Below are positions 32,563-42,199 of a DNA stretch of 64,000 nucleotides, piece by piece. Location of the stretch: the NCBI GenBank assembly GCA_025266875.1, contig JALLLT010000053.1:62001-126000 (forward strand). Reading direction: 5' to 3'. The translations under genes were made by a program, and so were the position numbers. How positions within the stretch are numbered: position 1 is the stretch's first letter; each line of letters begins with the position of its first letter. This DNA is from Fennellomyces sp. T-0311. Its lineage: Eukaryota; Mucoromycota; Mucoromycetes; Mucorales; Lichtheimiaceae. The notes beneath the pieces are model-generated. The model had not been told where the DNA came from. It searched no databases and saw only the letters and a list, made by a program, of their open reading frames with translations.

Positions 32563-35500
32563 ATACCTCCCCTCCAAACTGTTGGTCGACCTCGAACAAC
32601 ATAGCAAGTAGACCAGCAGCTTGTAAGTGACGTCGTTCGGCAGCACGTGTAACGGTGGGGTCATACCAAGGATCCTTGAGAGTACCAGACCCGATGTAGA
32701 TGGGGCGTAAACGGTCAGTATGCACCCAAGAGGAATAAACTTGGCCTTGGAGATCTTGAAGCTTGTAAATGTCCGTGTCGGGTTTTGTGGCAATAACCTT
32801 GTAAGGGCCTTTCCAGTTGAATTCGAGGCTCAGCTTGTTTTCATGTCGCAACAAGACATGATCTCCAACAACAAACTTCTGTGGCTTCAAAGTAGCATCC
32901 CAGCGGGCTTTATCCTTGGCGGCATTGTCTCGAAGTCGGTTTTCTGCAATTAGACGTGCCTTACGTAGTCGACGAACCTCCGGGACACGCCCTGTAATAG
33001 CGGGTGCTTCTTCTTGATCAGTGTCAGGTGGCACTACAAATGGCCGAAGGTGATCACCAGGAAGACGAGGTTCGACACCATACACCAGAAAGTATGGGCT
33101 AAACCCGGTAGTGCGGTGCTTGCGTACACGACAGGCAAAAACGGCAGGAGCGACGAACTGATCCCAGCGATGAATCTGGCCTTGAGTATACTTACGCAGC
33201 ATTTGTTTGAGAATGCCGTTTGTGCGTTCGACCTTGGAGTTGGTGCGCGGATGAAAAGCAGATGTAAAAATGTGATTGACCTTGATGCGTCCCAAATAAT
33301 TTGCTAGCACCTTGGACATGAAATTTGCACCACGATCCGTGCAGATTTCCTCAGGGCAACCAAACGGCAAGACAATTTCTTCATATAGAAAGTTGGCGAT
33401 AGCTTCACCAGTGGCGTCGGGAATGGCACGGGCAATGGTCCAGTTGGTAGCATAGTCGACGGCAACCAACAGCCAACGATTATGATTGACAGTGGTTGGG
33501 AGCTCCCCCACAAAATCCAAATGCCAGCGAGAAAAAACAGGCGGAACTTCCAAGGGTTTCATAGGCGCATGATGTATGGTGCGATCTGCATTCGCGGCTA
33601 ATTGGCACTGTGGACAAAGGGCGAGCCATTCTTGAATATCAGATCGCATATCGGGCCACCACCAACGCTTGCGCATCAAGTCATATACAGTTGTCTTCCC
33701 AGCATGGCCAAATGCGTTATGAAACTGCTCAACCAAATCCGCACGGCGAGCAAACATGACGTAGCGGATCTCTTGGATGGCATCACCGACTTTGACCTTG
33801 CGAAAGACCATACTATCGTGCACCACGAACTTGTCTTGGTGCTTGAGCAGAAGATCTTTGTACATGGACGGCCATTGTTCCTCGGGGACAGCATAGAATT
33901 TTGGCCAGTCTGATTCCTGTACGCTCTTGACTGCGTAAAGGTAATCAGGTTCCAAACTGGGCTCCGTGGTAACACAAGCAGCGCCATCTCGTCTTGAAAG
34001 CAGATCAGGTACGTGATTGTCTTTACCAGGCTTGTATTGGATGTCCGGGTCATAGAGTTCGATTTCGGCAATCCAACGGGTCAAACGTGGGGTTGGCTTC
34101 TTTTGAGTTCGAAAATACTTGAGCGGGTGATGGTCAGTGCGAACCACATAGGGCCTGCCTTCAATGAAACACCGCCAAGTACGGAGCATTGTAAGAATCG
34201 CCAGAAGTTCCCGTTCCTGCGCTGGATATCGTTTCTCGGTCTCCGAGAGCTTCTTCGATTCAAACGCAAGAGGGTGCAGCTGGCCATCCGGGCCTTCTTG
34301 AAGCAGCACACCTCCCACAGCGTAGTCACTGCTGTCGCATTCGATCACATAGGGCAGGGCAGGATCTGGTGGCTGGAGGACAGGAGCGTTGCACATAGCG
34401 GACTTGATTTGCTCAAAAGCATCCTGACACGCCGGAGTCCACGTAATTGCCCTTTTCTTCACACCTGTCCCTCTGGTCAAATCGGTCAGTGGCGCGGCCA
34501 TGGCGCTGAACCCTCGAATGAATCGTCGGAAATGGCTTGCCAAACCCACGAATTGGCGCACTTCCTGAACATTGGTTGGCTCCGGCCAGTCTTGAATTGC
34601 TTGCACCTTTTTTTTGGAAGGGAGAATACCACGCGCCGACACCTCAAAGCCGCAGAACTCTAACGACGCCTTGTTGAACTCGCATTTCTTGATATTCGCC
34701 ACTAGTTTTGCAGCACGCAACCGCTCCAGCACGCGACGGCAATCTTGATAGTGTGACTCCTCGTCTTTGCTGAAGACCAACAGATCGTCGAGGTAAAGTA
34801 GACAGCAAGTATCGATGCAGTCACCCAATGCCTCGTTCATCATAGCTTGAAACACTGGAGGCGAGTTGCGTAAACCAAAAGGAAGAACTCGCCAGCAGTA
34901 TTGGCCATACCGCGTGTTGAACGCCGTCTTGTCCTCATCTTCAGGTCGAAGCCGAACTTGATGGTAGCCACTTCGTAAATCCAATGAGGTGAATCGTGTC
35001 GCCTTGGATAGCCTCTCTAGGCACTCATCAATGCGAGGCAACGCCGTGCTGTTGCGACGCGTTAAACGATTTGTAGCGCGGTAGTCGACGCACATGCGCA
35101 GAGAGCCATCCTTTTTTCGTACAAAGAGCACCGGTGCCCCCCAAGGTGAAGAACTAGGCCGAATGAGTCCTAAGTCGAGTAACTCTTTCAACTGTCGTCG
35201 TAATTCATCCAACTCGAGTGGGCTCATCTTGTACGGTGGACGAGACACAGGATCGGCATCACCGGTGTCAACGACATGCTGGACCCCTCTATCAGGTGGC
35301 AACCCTGGCAACGTATCCTGGAATACATCGCTGAACTCGGACACCAGTTCTTGAAACTTGCTATCCGGTGATGGTGTAGGCTTGACGTCCTCGGCCTTGA
35401 CAAAACACACAAATACATCATCAATCCTCTTGCTGCGCTCCAAGCGCTGGACTTGACGGTGCGATATCAGATAAGAGAGCTCAGAGCCTTGGCGCATGTG

Positions 35501-36160
35501 GCGAGGCCGAAGTACATAACTGTGAGCACCCTTACTGATCTTCCATGTGTCGAGCTCCCAATTTGGTACGGGCTGAATCTGCTTGAGCCAATCACGTCCA
35601 AGGATTAAATCAAACTTGGTATCAAGGACATATGCATTGGCTTGATGGTGATATCCTTGAGCATCCAGTGTCAGGGTCGCCTTTCGATCAATGGACATGA
35701 CATGGCCTCCAGCAGTTTCCACTTGACGTCTAGGCACGGTGCAACATAGCAGAGAATCGGCGAGGCGAGGGTTAACGTACGAACCAGTGGCACCAGAGTC
35801 GATCAACACGTCAATAGGACGACCATCACACAACATCGAGTACAGTGGCAAATCGGTAGTTTTTATTGATAACAATGAATCAAAGTACGAACTGTCTTGC
35901 TCCAATGTGTCTTGTAGGGCCTTCGCCTCAGGCTCGCAGTCATCCGACAGGTCAACCAGATCTCCTTCTGGAACGGTGGTTGGTGCGTGCTGAACCATAT
36001 TAAGGGATGGTTGTGAACGGCGCGGCGGAACTCCCTTTAATCCCGTCGCGCTAAACCTTTTCCCGACTGGTGGTTCCCGAAACTCTGTTTGCCTTGTCTT
36101 GGTCGTCGTGGGGATGGGCAGTCTCGCTGGATGTGACCAATGCCACCACAATTGAAGCAA
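32555..36160 (-). CDS. pol: Ty3-type Pol polyprotein (PR-RT-RNaseH-IN)
   Basis: A 1201-codon open frame overlapping gag by 124 nt in the -1 frame. It is expected to be made as a Gag-Pol fusion by frameshifting at the GGGAAAA heptamer at 36064-36058 rather than from its own ATG. In order: aspartic protease VLIDSGATGSYV; reverse transcriptase with FTSLDLRSGYHQ and the catalytic YLDDLLVF; RNase H with ECDSSDYAVGGVL and the AFESKKLSETEKRY tether; integrase zinc region H-x-H/CPQCQ; integrase core with HLDFVGEL (D), CTDRGANF (D) and NSKVERTNG (E); C-terminal GPYKVI segment. No chromodomain is obvious. All key residues are present and there are no stops. Confidence 0.95.
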   Translation of the reverse strand: MLQLWWHWSHPARLPIPTTTKTRQTEFREPPVGKRFSATGLKGVPPRRSQPSLNMVQHAPTTVPEGDLVDLSDDCEPEAKALQDTLEQDSSYFDSLLSIKTTDLPLYSMLCDGRPIDVLIDSGATGSYVNPRLADSLLCCTVPRRQVETAGGHVMSIDRKATLTLDAQGYHHQANAYVLDTKFDLILGRDWLKQIQPVPNWELDTWKISKGAHSYVLRPRHMRQGSELSYLISHRQVQRLERSKRIDDVFVCFVKAEDVKPTPSPDSKFQELVSEFSDVFQDTLPGLPPDRGVQHVVDTGDADPVSRPPYKMSPLELDELRRQLKELLDLGLIRPSSSPWGAPVLFVRKKDGSLRMCVDYRATNRLTRRNSTALPRIDECLERLSKATRFTSLDLRSGYHQVRLRPEDEDKTAFNTRYGQYCWRVLPFGLRNSPPVFQAMMNEALGDCIDTCCLLYLDDLLVFSKDEESHYQDCRRVLERLRAAKLVANIKKCEFNKASLEFCGFEVSARGILPSKKKVQAIQDWPEPTNVQEVRQFVGLASHFRRFIRGFSAMAAPLTDLTRGTGVKKRAITWTPACQDAFEQIKSAMCNAPVLQPPDPALPYVIECDSSDYAVGGVLLQEGPDGQLHPLAFESKKLSETEKRYPAQERELLAILTMLRTWRCFIEGRPYVVRTDHHPLKYFRTQKKPTPRLTRWIAEIELYDPDIQYKPGKDNHVPDLLSRRDGAACVTTEPSLEPDYLYAVKSVQESDWPKFYAVPEEQWPSMYKDLLLKHQDKFVVHDSMVFRKVKVGDAIQEIRYVMFARRADLVEQFHNAFGHAGKTTVYDLMRKRWWWPDMRSDIQEWLALCPQCQLAANADRTIHHAPMKPLEVPPVFSRWHLDFVGELPTTVNHNRWLLVAVDYATNWTIARAIPDATGEAIANFLYEEIVLPFGCPEEICTDRGANFMSKVLANYLGRIKVNHIFTSAFHPRTNSKVERTNGILKQMLRKYTQGQIHRWDQFVAPAVFACRVRKHRTTGFSPYFLVYGVEPRLPGDHLRPFVVPPDTDQEEAPAITGRVPEVRRLRKARLIAENRLRDNAAKDKARWDATLKPQKFVVGDHVLLRHENKLSLEFNWKGPYKVIATKPDTDIYKLQDLQGQVYSSWVHTDRLRPIYIGSGTLKDPWYDPTVTRAAERRHLQAAGLLAMLFEVDQQFGGEVLS

Positions 36161-37092
36161 GTCCGATCACGACGACCATCGCGACGTTGTCCATTCGATG
36201 AGCCTTGTCTCGATGCATGCCATGACTGATTGTGTCGAGAGCCAATTGCATCCAGATCCATTGGTGCGACACCAGTTGAGCGTAAGTACTCAGGGATAGC
36301 CTGCTGCTGGAATGATTGCTGTATCGGCTGCTGAAAGGCATGGTTGGATGGATGTGCTTGTTGCCATAGAAGCTGACTTTGTTGATGTGCCGCTTCAACA
36401 GCCAAAGCCAACTGCATAGCCTCATCTGTGGACTTTGGAAATTGCAGCATAACTTGTACGCGGACTACTGGTTGTAACCCTCTCTTGAAACGATCCAATG
36501 CTTCTTCGTCCGTCATGGAAGGTACTGCCGACCAAGCTGCCTGGAACTGGGAAACATACGCTGCCACAGAATCCCTCTGTGCCAAGTCGGCCAAGCGATC
36601 GCGTGCCAGCTGCAAACGATTTGGCGGACTGAAATTGGCCAACAACCGCTTCTTGAATTCGATCCATTCGTCCACATCGGCTAGCATCTCTTGCTGACGC
36701 CACCATGTCTCTGCTTCGCCACGCAGGAATGTTGCCGCATAGTTAACCCACTGATGTTTCGATAGTTGTGCCATCTCGAGATATCGCTCCATCATGCGTA
36801 TCCAGCCAGTTGCAGCATCCAAGCTACGGTCGCCATTGTACGTGTCAGGTTCATGTACGCGGGCGCGAAAAACTGGACTCGAGTCTTGCTTTTCCAACAG
36901 TCTGGTCAATGCCTTGAGAATGACTGTCGTGGTGTCTTCTTGTTCCATTCTTGTTGTTGGCGGATCAAAGGTGAGTTCCTGTTTCGTTGTTGCTGACGTT
37001 TCGTCTAGATCCAGAAGAGGTGTTTCTGTCGGTCGGAATCCGGGATACTGTGCTCGTGATTGGAATTGTCTCGGATATCGGGGATCGCTCAT
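36037..37092 (-). CDS. gag: Ty3-type Gag
   Basis: 351 residues. The N-terminus is variable. The capsid-like retrotransposon Gag domain carries RSLDAATGWIRMMERYLEMA, WVNYAATFLRGEAETWW, FKKRLLANFSP and the helical YVSQFQAAW region. A single zinc knuckle CFNCGGIGHIQRDC (C-x2-C-x4-H-x4-C) near the end binds the genomic RNA. The stop comes 21 nt after the slippery GGGAAAA heptamer. It assembles the intracellular particle in which reverse transcription occurs. Confidence 0.93.
   Translation of the reverse strand: MSDPRYPRQFQSRAQYPGFRPTETPLLDLDETSATTKQELTFDPPTTRMEQEDTTTVILKALTRLLEKQDSSPVFRARVHEPDTYNGDRSLDAATGWIRMMERYLEMAQLSKHQWVNYAATFLRGEAETWWRQQEMLADVDEWIEFKKRLLANFSPPNRLQLARDRLADLAQRDSVAAYVSQFQAAWSAVPSMTDEEALDRFKRGLQPVVRVQVMLQFPKSTDEAMQLALAVEAAHQQSQLLWQQAHPSNHAFQQPIQQSFQQQAIPEYLRSTGVAPMDLDAIGSRHNQSWHASRQGSSNGQRRDGRRDRTCFNCGGIGHIQRDCPSPRRPRQGKQSFGNHQSGKGLARRD
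36058..36064 (-). promoter_or_regulatory. -1 programmed frameshift site GGGAAAA
   Basis: On the minus strand the heptamer lies in gag phase as G GGA AAA, the canonical X XXY YYZ arrangement. It sits 21 nt before the gag stop and inside the gag/pol overlap. Slipping back one base continues directly into the pol frame (RFSATGLKG). Confidence 0.7.
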
Positions 37093-37112
37093 AAATAACT
37101 TTCGCTACCAAT

Positions 37113-37421
37113 TGTCGTAATCTTTTTGGCGGATAATACCGAAGCCAATGGATCAGCGAATTAGGCGAAGGAAAACAAAAGAATAAAGATGACTTGATAG
37201 ATGCCTTTATTGTCTACAACGATGGGGGATATATATATGTTTTCTAACTAGTTGGTTATACTAAATATGTGATAGAGATATACGTGTTCAGCAGGAAAAG
37301 AGCTACGTGTTGTATTGACCAGAGACTACGTCTCGAAGAGATCGTGTCTTAACAAGAAGCAACTACGTGTTCACGGTGGTACAGACCAAAAAAGGAATGC
37401 CTGCCATTTCTGGCTACGACA
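37113..37421 (-). repeat. Ty3-type element, 5' LTR (right)
   Basis: 309 bp, identical by eye to the left LTR. It is followed on the minus strand by AT and the TGGTAGCG primer-binding site. Confidence 0.95.
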
Positions 37422-37430
37422 TTTCTTAAG

Positions 37431-37740
37431 TGTCGTAATCTTTTTTTGGCGGATAATACCGAAGCCAGTGGATCAGCGAAATGGGCGAAGAAAATAGAAG
37501 AATAAAGATGACTTGAAAGATGCCTTTATTGTCTACAACGATGGGGGATATTTATATGTTTTTCTACTAGTTGGTTATACTAAGTATGTGCTAGGGATAT
37601 ACATGTTCAACAGGAAAAGAGCTACGTGTTGTATTGACCAGAGACTACGTCTCGAAGAGAGCGTGTCTTAACAAGAAGCGACTACGTGTTCTTGGTTGTA
37701 CAGACCAAAAAAGGAATGCCTGCCATTTCTGGCTACGACA
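37431..37740 (-). repeat. Solo LTR of the same family
   Basis: 310 bp with the same ends (TGTCGTA...TACGACA) but about 7% different from the intact element. It is flanked by TAAG on both sides (37427-37430, 37741-37744), a 4-bp target duplication. It lies only nine bases from the intact element and is older. Confidence 0.92.
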
Positions 37741-38550
37741 TAAGTTGTCGTAATAGCTTTTGCTCCACGTAGTGGTGAAGTGGAAACCCAACTTTATGTA
37801 GTGTGAAGTCACTCCTCATTTGCCTATTTTGTAACCCGAATCTTGTATCCTCATACATAAGTTTAGCTCAATTCTCCCTTTCACTGTTTATCACCTTTCT
37901 TTCTATAATACCCTTCTGTTCACTGTTTGATTGCCACCGCCAATCTGTAGTATTGGTTCGTATATTTTGATCATTCGATTGCTGAACCTCTGATCGCTCA
38001 TAATAAATTTAGGCGGTATTTTTGTGACAGTTCAACGAATTTACAGATCAGTGGCCAATCTCATAGCTGATTACAAAGAGCAAATGTTTACCAGATCAAA
38101 AGCTCAAGTTTTATTTCGGTGCACACGCAGCCTTTTATAAGGCTGCACTGTCCCACACCAGACCATAGCAGATGTAGCCTTCTGAAGTGAATCAACAGTA
38201 CAAAAGTATCTTTGAAGTTTCAGATATGCTTTATTGAATGCAACACTCTATCCTTTTATATCTTTTTGTGTATTGAACCAGCGATGGCAGCTTAGATAGT
38301 GTTTTGCCTTCAAAACTGCCTGAATGGATAGAGGACGTATATGATTCTTCCCTTTGTTCTGATCATGCAGATCTGAGGATGTCTGTGGTGTCCAAGTACT
38401 AAGTCCGATAAAGAAGTCCAAATCGAGAATATGTCACTTACGTGTTACCAAATTTGTTAGCGTCGCTCTGTCAATACTCCGTTACTTCGATCGTACTAAA
38501 AGACACTAAGAGACACTAAGAAGTACTAAGAGGTACTAAGAGAAAGACTA
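37741..38550. other. Intergenic, no gene recognised
   Basis: AT-rich. TGTCGTAAT recurs at 37746 and may be a further LTR scrap. A short array of ACTAAGAG-like units lies at about 38500-38555. Confidence 0.4.
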
Positions 38551-38589
38551 AGAGAATGTATGATGCAAATCTGGTGTATGAATCGAAGG

Positions 38590-38718
38590 AAGCGATCGAG
38601 TATAAAAGAACCATCGTAATAATAGATAGCAAGTTGTTCTGATTTTCAGAAATAAATCTGTGTCTCAAAGGATTCGTCTTTATTGCCTCACCTTATTATT
38701 TATCAACCCCACAACACA
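38590..38718 (+). repeat. Diverged LTR fragment (plus orientation)
   Basis: TATAAAAG, then AATAAATCTGTGTCTCAAAGGATTC and a pyrimidine-rich end in ACACA, matching the minus-strand LTR-like sequence at 31655-31870. The left limit is not clear. Confidence 0.5.
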
Positions 38719-39840
38719 ATGTCTTTGACGTCTGCTATGCAGTGTAATAACCGCATTGCTATATTGGAGTCAATTCCATGTTCTGTTGAGTCTATCATTC
38801 GTTTATACAGTGCAATCCTCAGTCCATATAGACAAGTTACTATATAAATACATTTCATGATGATGTTGAACCGATATGTGTTATCTGCTGATAATATCTT
38901 CTATTATTATTGTCTGTGGCTGTTTCACCACAATGGGTTCGTCCACATTCGTAATATTTTCTTTTTTTCGTCGCTGTTGTTGTTCCGTTTGTTGTATTGT
39001 TGTTGCTTTTTGCCAGTTCCTCGTCTGTTGCCTTTGTCAGATGACTTCTTTGTTGCGTTGCATATTAGTCATTTACACATCTTACATGGGCAAAACGTTC
39101 GACTACAAAGCAGGAATTTCAATCGGTTGCTGTGTAGCTGGCTGCGTTGGAACGTTTTTCAGCGTTTCTTGAGTGTTTCGCTGGGCTGCTGACAGATGCT
39201 TTTGTGCATTTTGGTTGTATCTTTCAAGTTCGGTTGCGTATGCAATGCTTCATTCAGTGAGGTGGGGTTTTTCCCAGAGATTTCCTTGCTACTTGGGGTC
39301 TTGCATGCTTTGCAAAGAAGAAGTGTTTCAGGGTCTCGGTCATTGTTGGATCTATTTTTTAAAGTATGACTTTGAGCCGTGCACCAAGCGACACCATACT
39401 CTGTTGCCTTGATTCATTGTTGAAAGCTCCATGACTGCCGCATGAGATAAGAGCGAAGTAGCGAGTATCGAAAAGGGACAATAGAAGTCAACGAGACTCA
39501 GAAAACTGTAGTTTATTGATGAAGAGTTCGCTCTATTTATATTAAATGCTTATCATGGATGGGACTTCCTATTACCGATGTTATCCAAGGTCATATCATG
39601 ATTATACCTGTATATCCGTTACGTATGTCATGTTGGGGTGTTATTGAGAAACGAGTGATGTCTATCGTTATGGAGCCGGTCCATAACGGATAATGATAAG
39701 CTAAGTGATAGCTGTTGACACGCGTTCATGATAACGTCTATGACAATATGCCGGATATGGAAGATATGTCTGCATGAGTGAGTTTTACCAAAAAGGAAAG
39801 TGAGAGATAACCATTCCGAGATACTGATCAGTGATTATGT
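38719..39840. other. Region without recognised gene
   Basis: Frames at 38857-39412 are rich in Cys, Phe and Leu but overlap one another and carry no motif. The sequence is probably non-coding remnant DNA next to retroelement debris. Confidence 0.35.
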
Positions 39841-40700
39841 TCATGTTGGATACAACACCGCTCTTGCTGTATTATCATCTTCGCCAAAGTATGCTTTGAA
39901 TGCCTCTTTGAATACGCAGTAGCTGCTTTGGGTGTCTGTTGTTAATCCGCCCCACCAATAGATGGCTGGTCCATGCATCAGAACCATAAACTCAACCGCT
40001 GCTTCTTCATCCGTCCACTCATGGTACTTTTGTGCCTTGTCGAACACAATTACCCATGCATGTGGCTCTTCTGCCAGTGTACCTTTGAAAGGTGGGGGAG
40101 TAATTAAGCGTCTTGTTCTTTTGAATTCGGTGACGTTTTGCCGAGCCATTGGGAATTCCGAGGTTATTTCCTGCTTCAGAGGCATTGGTGTCAATGGTAG
40201 CGTTTCTTCACATACTCTTCGCTTTCTTCCGCTACCGGTGCTGATTTGCGGCTCCACCAACTAAGCTTTTGTACTTACTTTGCCTTCGTGCTTCTTGTCG
40301 CCTCTTCTGAGCAAGGTGTGGTTGCGGCCTTGGTGAGGGGTTGGCTGATCGGCCCCTTACTTGGCTTAATTTCGTCCTTTAGCTTCTTGATAGCCCCAAG
40401 TAGCTGCTTGTGAACCGCAACTTCCCTCCTTTGAGGTTCCTGTTCTTATACCGTTGGTTTTTTCACGCTCTCGACTGTTGCGCTTGACGATGGTTGTATG
40501 TCGGTTTCCATTTTTCGATGGTCTTCCAGTGCAGAGCGATACATCTCGTAAAAGTTTGTTTGAATTTCATGCAGCGCCTTTGCATGACGTTGATCTTGAG
40601 CGATGAATCGTTCTTTCCATTCTTGCTCTAGCTGCGCTCGCTGTGGATCATTCCATTTCGGTGCACCGTCTTGCCAATTCCATGCTAAGTTCGTGATACA
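39841..40700 (-). pseudogene. Gag remnant of another Ty3-like element
   Basis: The minus-strand frame 40260-39841 holds a Gag core (ITPPPFKGTLAEEPHAWVIV, HEWTDEEAAVEFMVLMHGPA, AFKAYFGEDDNTARAV) and then stops. Upstream, 40690-40450 encodes a charged N-terminal part (WNDPQRAQLEQEWKERF, HRKMETDIQPSSSATVES) interrupted by a stop. No zinc knuckle or pol follows. Confidence 0.6.
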
Positions 40701-42199
40701 ATTAACGAATGTCGACTACGGCTTGCAATTCGGTAAGACAGACCAGAGGACCGACCGAGTAGGACCAATATTTACAGTCTTCAGTCACGGGTACTCGCCC
40801 GAATAGAGATGACCGAACGGGCACGGTCCTGAAACCATAACCGACCGTCGGTCCAAGCATGACCGTTTGGCGCCCGAGCATTTAGAGTGTATAATATTAA
40901 TCAGAAACTCACTTGAAAGAAGCAACATATACGTTAGTGTCACCAAATTCAATTCAGTCATTTGTTGTATATGCTTCGCAGTAACTTTTTAAGGTACAGG
41001 AGCAACTGAAAGTTGCTTAGTTTTGTTTAAAGAATACAGTGCTAAATAAGTTCAGAGGCCCTAACTTTTATAACTGACGGTGTTACATTGTTGTCAGAAA
41101 CGATGCAGTAACGCTGAACAGATTGAGTAAAGAGAATAAGAGAAACAAGTGCTGCCATAGAAATAAACAGCTAAAGGTGCTCCAGACCGCTTGCTTTGTC
41201 AGGTAGTCTGAGGTGCTTTTTTTATGATCGTATACTACATCGTCAACTGGAATGGTGCAGAAATAGAGATCTGATTGCGTAACAAAATTAACTGAGAGAA
41301 ACGAATGGTGCCACAGCAGTATCTTTTTCTTTTGCCAGCTGCCAAAATAAATTGTATTTCGTCACTAACGAAACACCTGAAGTTTTATAGTGAATATTTA
41401 TGTTTTGCATCTTAATCATGTTCAGTAATGAACTGACACGTAGTGTTATCGATTTATCCGGCCTCGGCCATATTTCCTTTAGTTTAAGAACACAATGTCA
41501 GCCCATCATAATATTCCATTCATTATATCACACTTTAGTTTATGAACTTGAGGGCTAGTTTTACATTTTAGCTTTCCTGCCAACCTCTCCCCCATTTTTA
41601 AGCTCTATCTACGCTATGTCTAGCTCAGAATCGGTCTTCCAGACAAGTCTTTTACACCTTATGATGCAATCCTTACCTAACCGACCTTATTTCTTCTTCC
41701 GTTCATCGATCTAAGGAAATTAGCGCATATTAATAACGCAATATATATATGAAAACAATACGGAAAATAAAAAAAACAAGAGTATTCTCTGGGCAAGAAA
41801 GAAAATTTCAAAGAACCCAATCAAGGAGAAATTGTGAGGATTCGAACATTACGCGTGACAGAACAAACTTGATCTGCATTAATCACCACACCTTCTCAGA
41901 CACAATGTCGGTCGGTCCATGCTTTTTCGAATGCCCGGATTTTCGGGCACGGTCTAGCAGCCTTGCCCGTTTAAAGATTACCGCCGGTTCATGGCCGTTG
42001 CAAGCCTTACTGACTATTACAGGTAGATAAGGCACATATCCAGAAAGTGGGCTTCAGAGGGCAATCGAGCACAAGTGTCGTAGCGTTTCATGTTCGGTTT
42101 CACAGAGTGGGCAAATATCTGTGGGGTGCTTTTAGTGGAGAATGCGGTGGAGATGCGTTTTATTGGAGATACGGTCCAGGAGCAGACGCCACCAGGCCG
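40701..42199. other. Intergenic; GACCG-rich patch
   Basis: No gene is supported. A patch at 40740-40890 repeats GACCGA-like words and contains the near-palindrome ACCGACCGTCGGT. Short frames at 41749-42268 are unrecognised. Confidence 0.35.

Larger units (their letters stand above)
32254..37421 (-). mobile_element. Intact Ty3/gypsy-type LTR retrotransposon
   Basis: 5168 bp, coding on the minus strand. It has identical 309-bp LTRs and a 4-bp direct repeat TTTC on both sides. The primer-binding site starts two bases after the 5' LTR (minus strand TGGTAGCG, complement of 37103-37110), matching the 3' end of initiator tRNA-Met. There is a polypurine tract by the 3' LTR and uninterrupted gag and pol frames. 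Domain order PR-RT-RNaseH-IN is that of Ty3/Metaviridae. Identical LTRs and open frames mean a recent insertion that could still be active. It sits 39 bp downstream of tRNA-Lys. Confidence 0.95.

Noticed and set aside
38857..39412. Overlapping Cys/Leu/Phe-rich frames of 79-111 codons
   Set aside because: The frames overlap in different phases and none has a recognisable domain or splice continuation.
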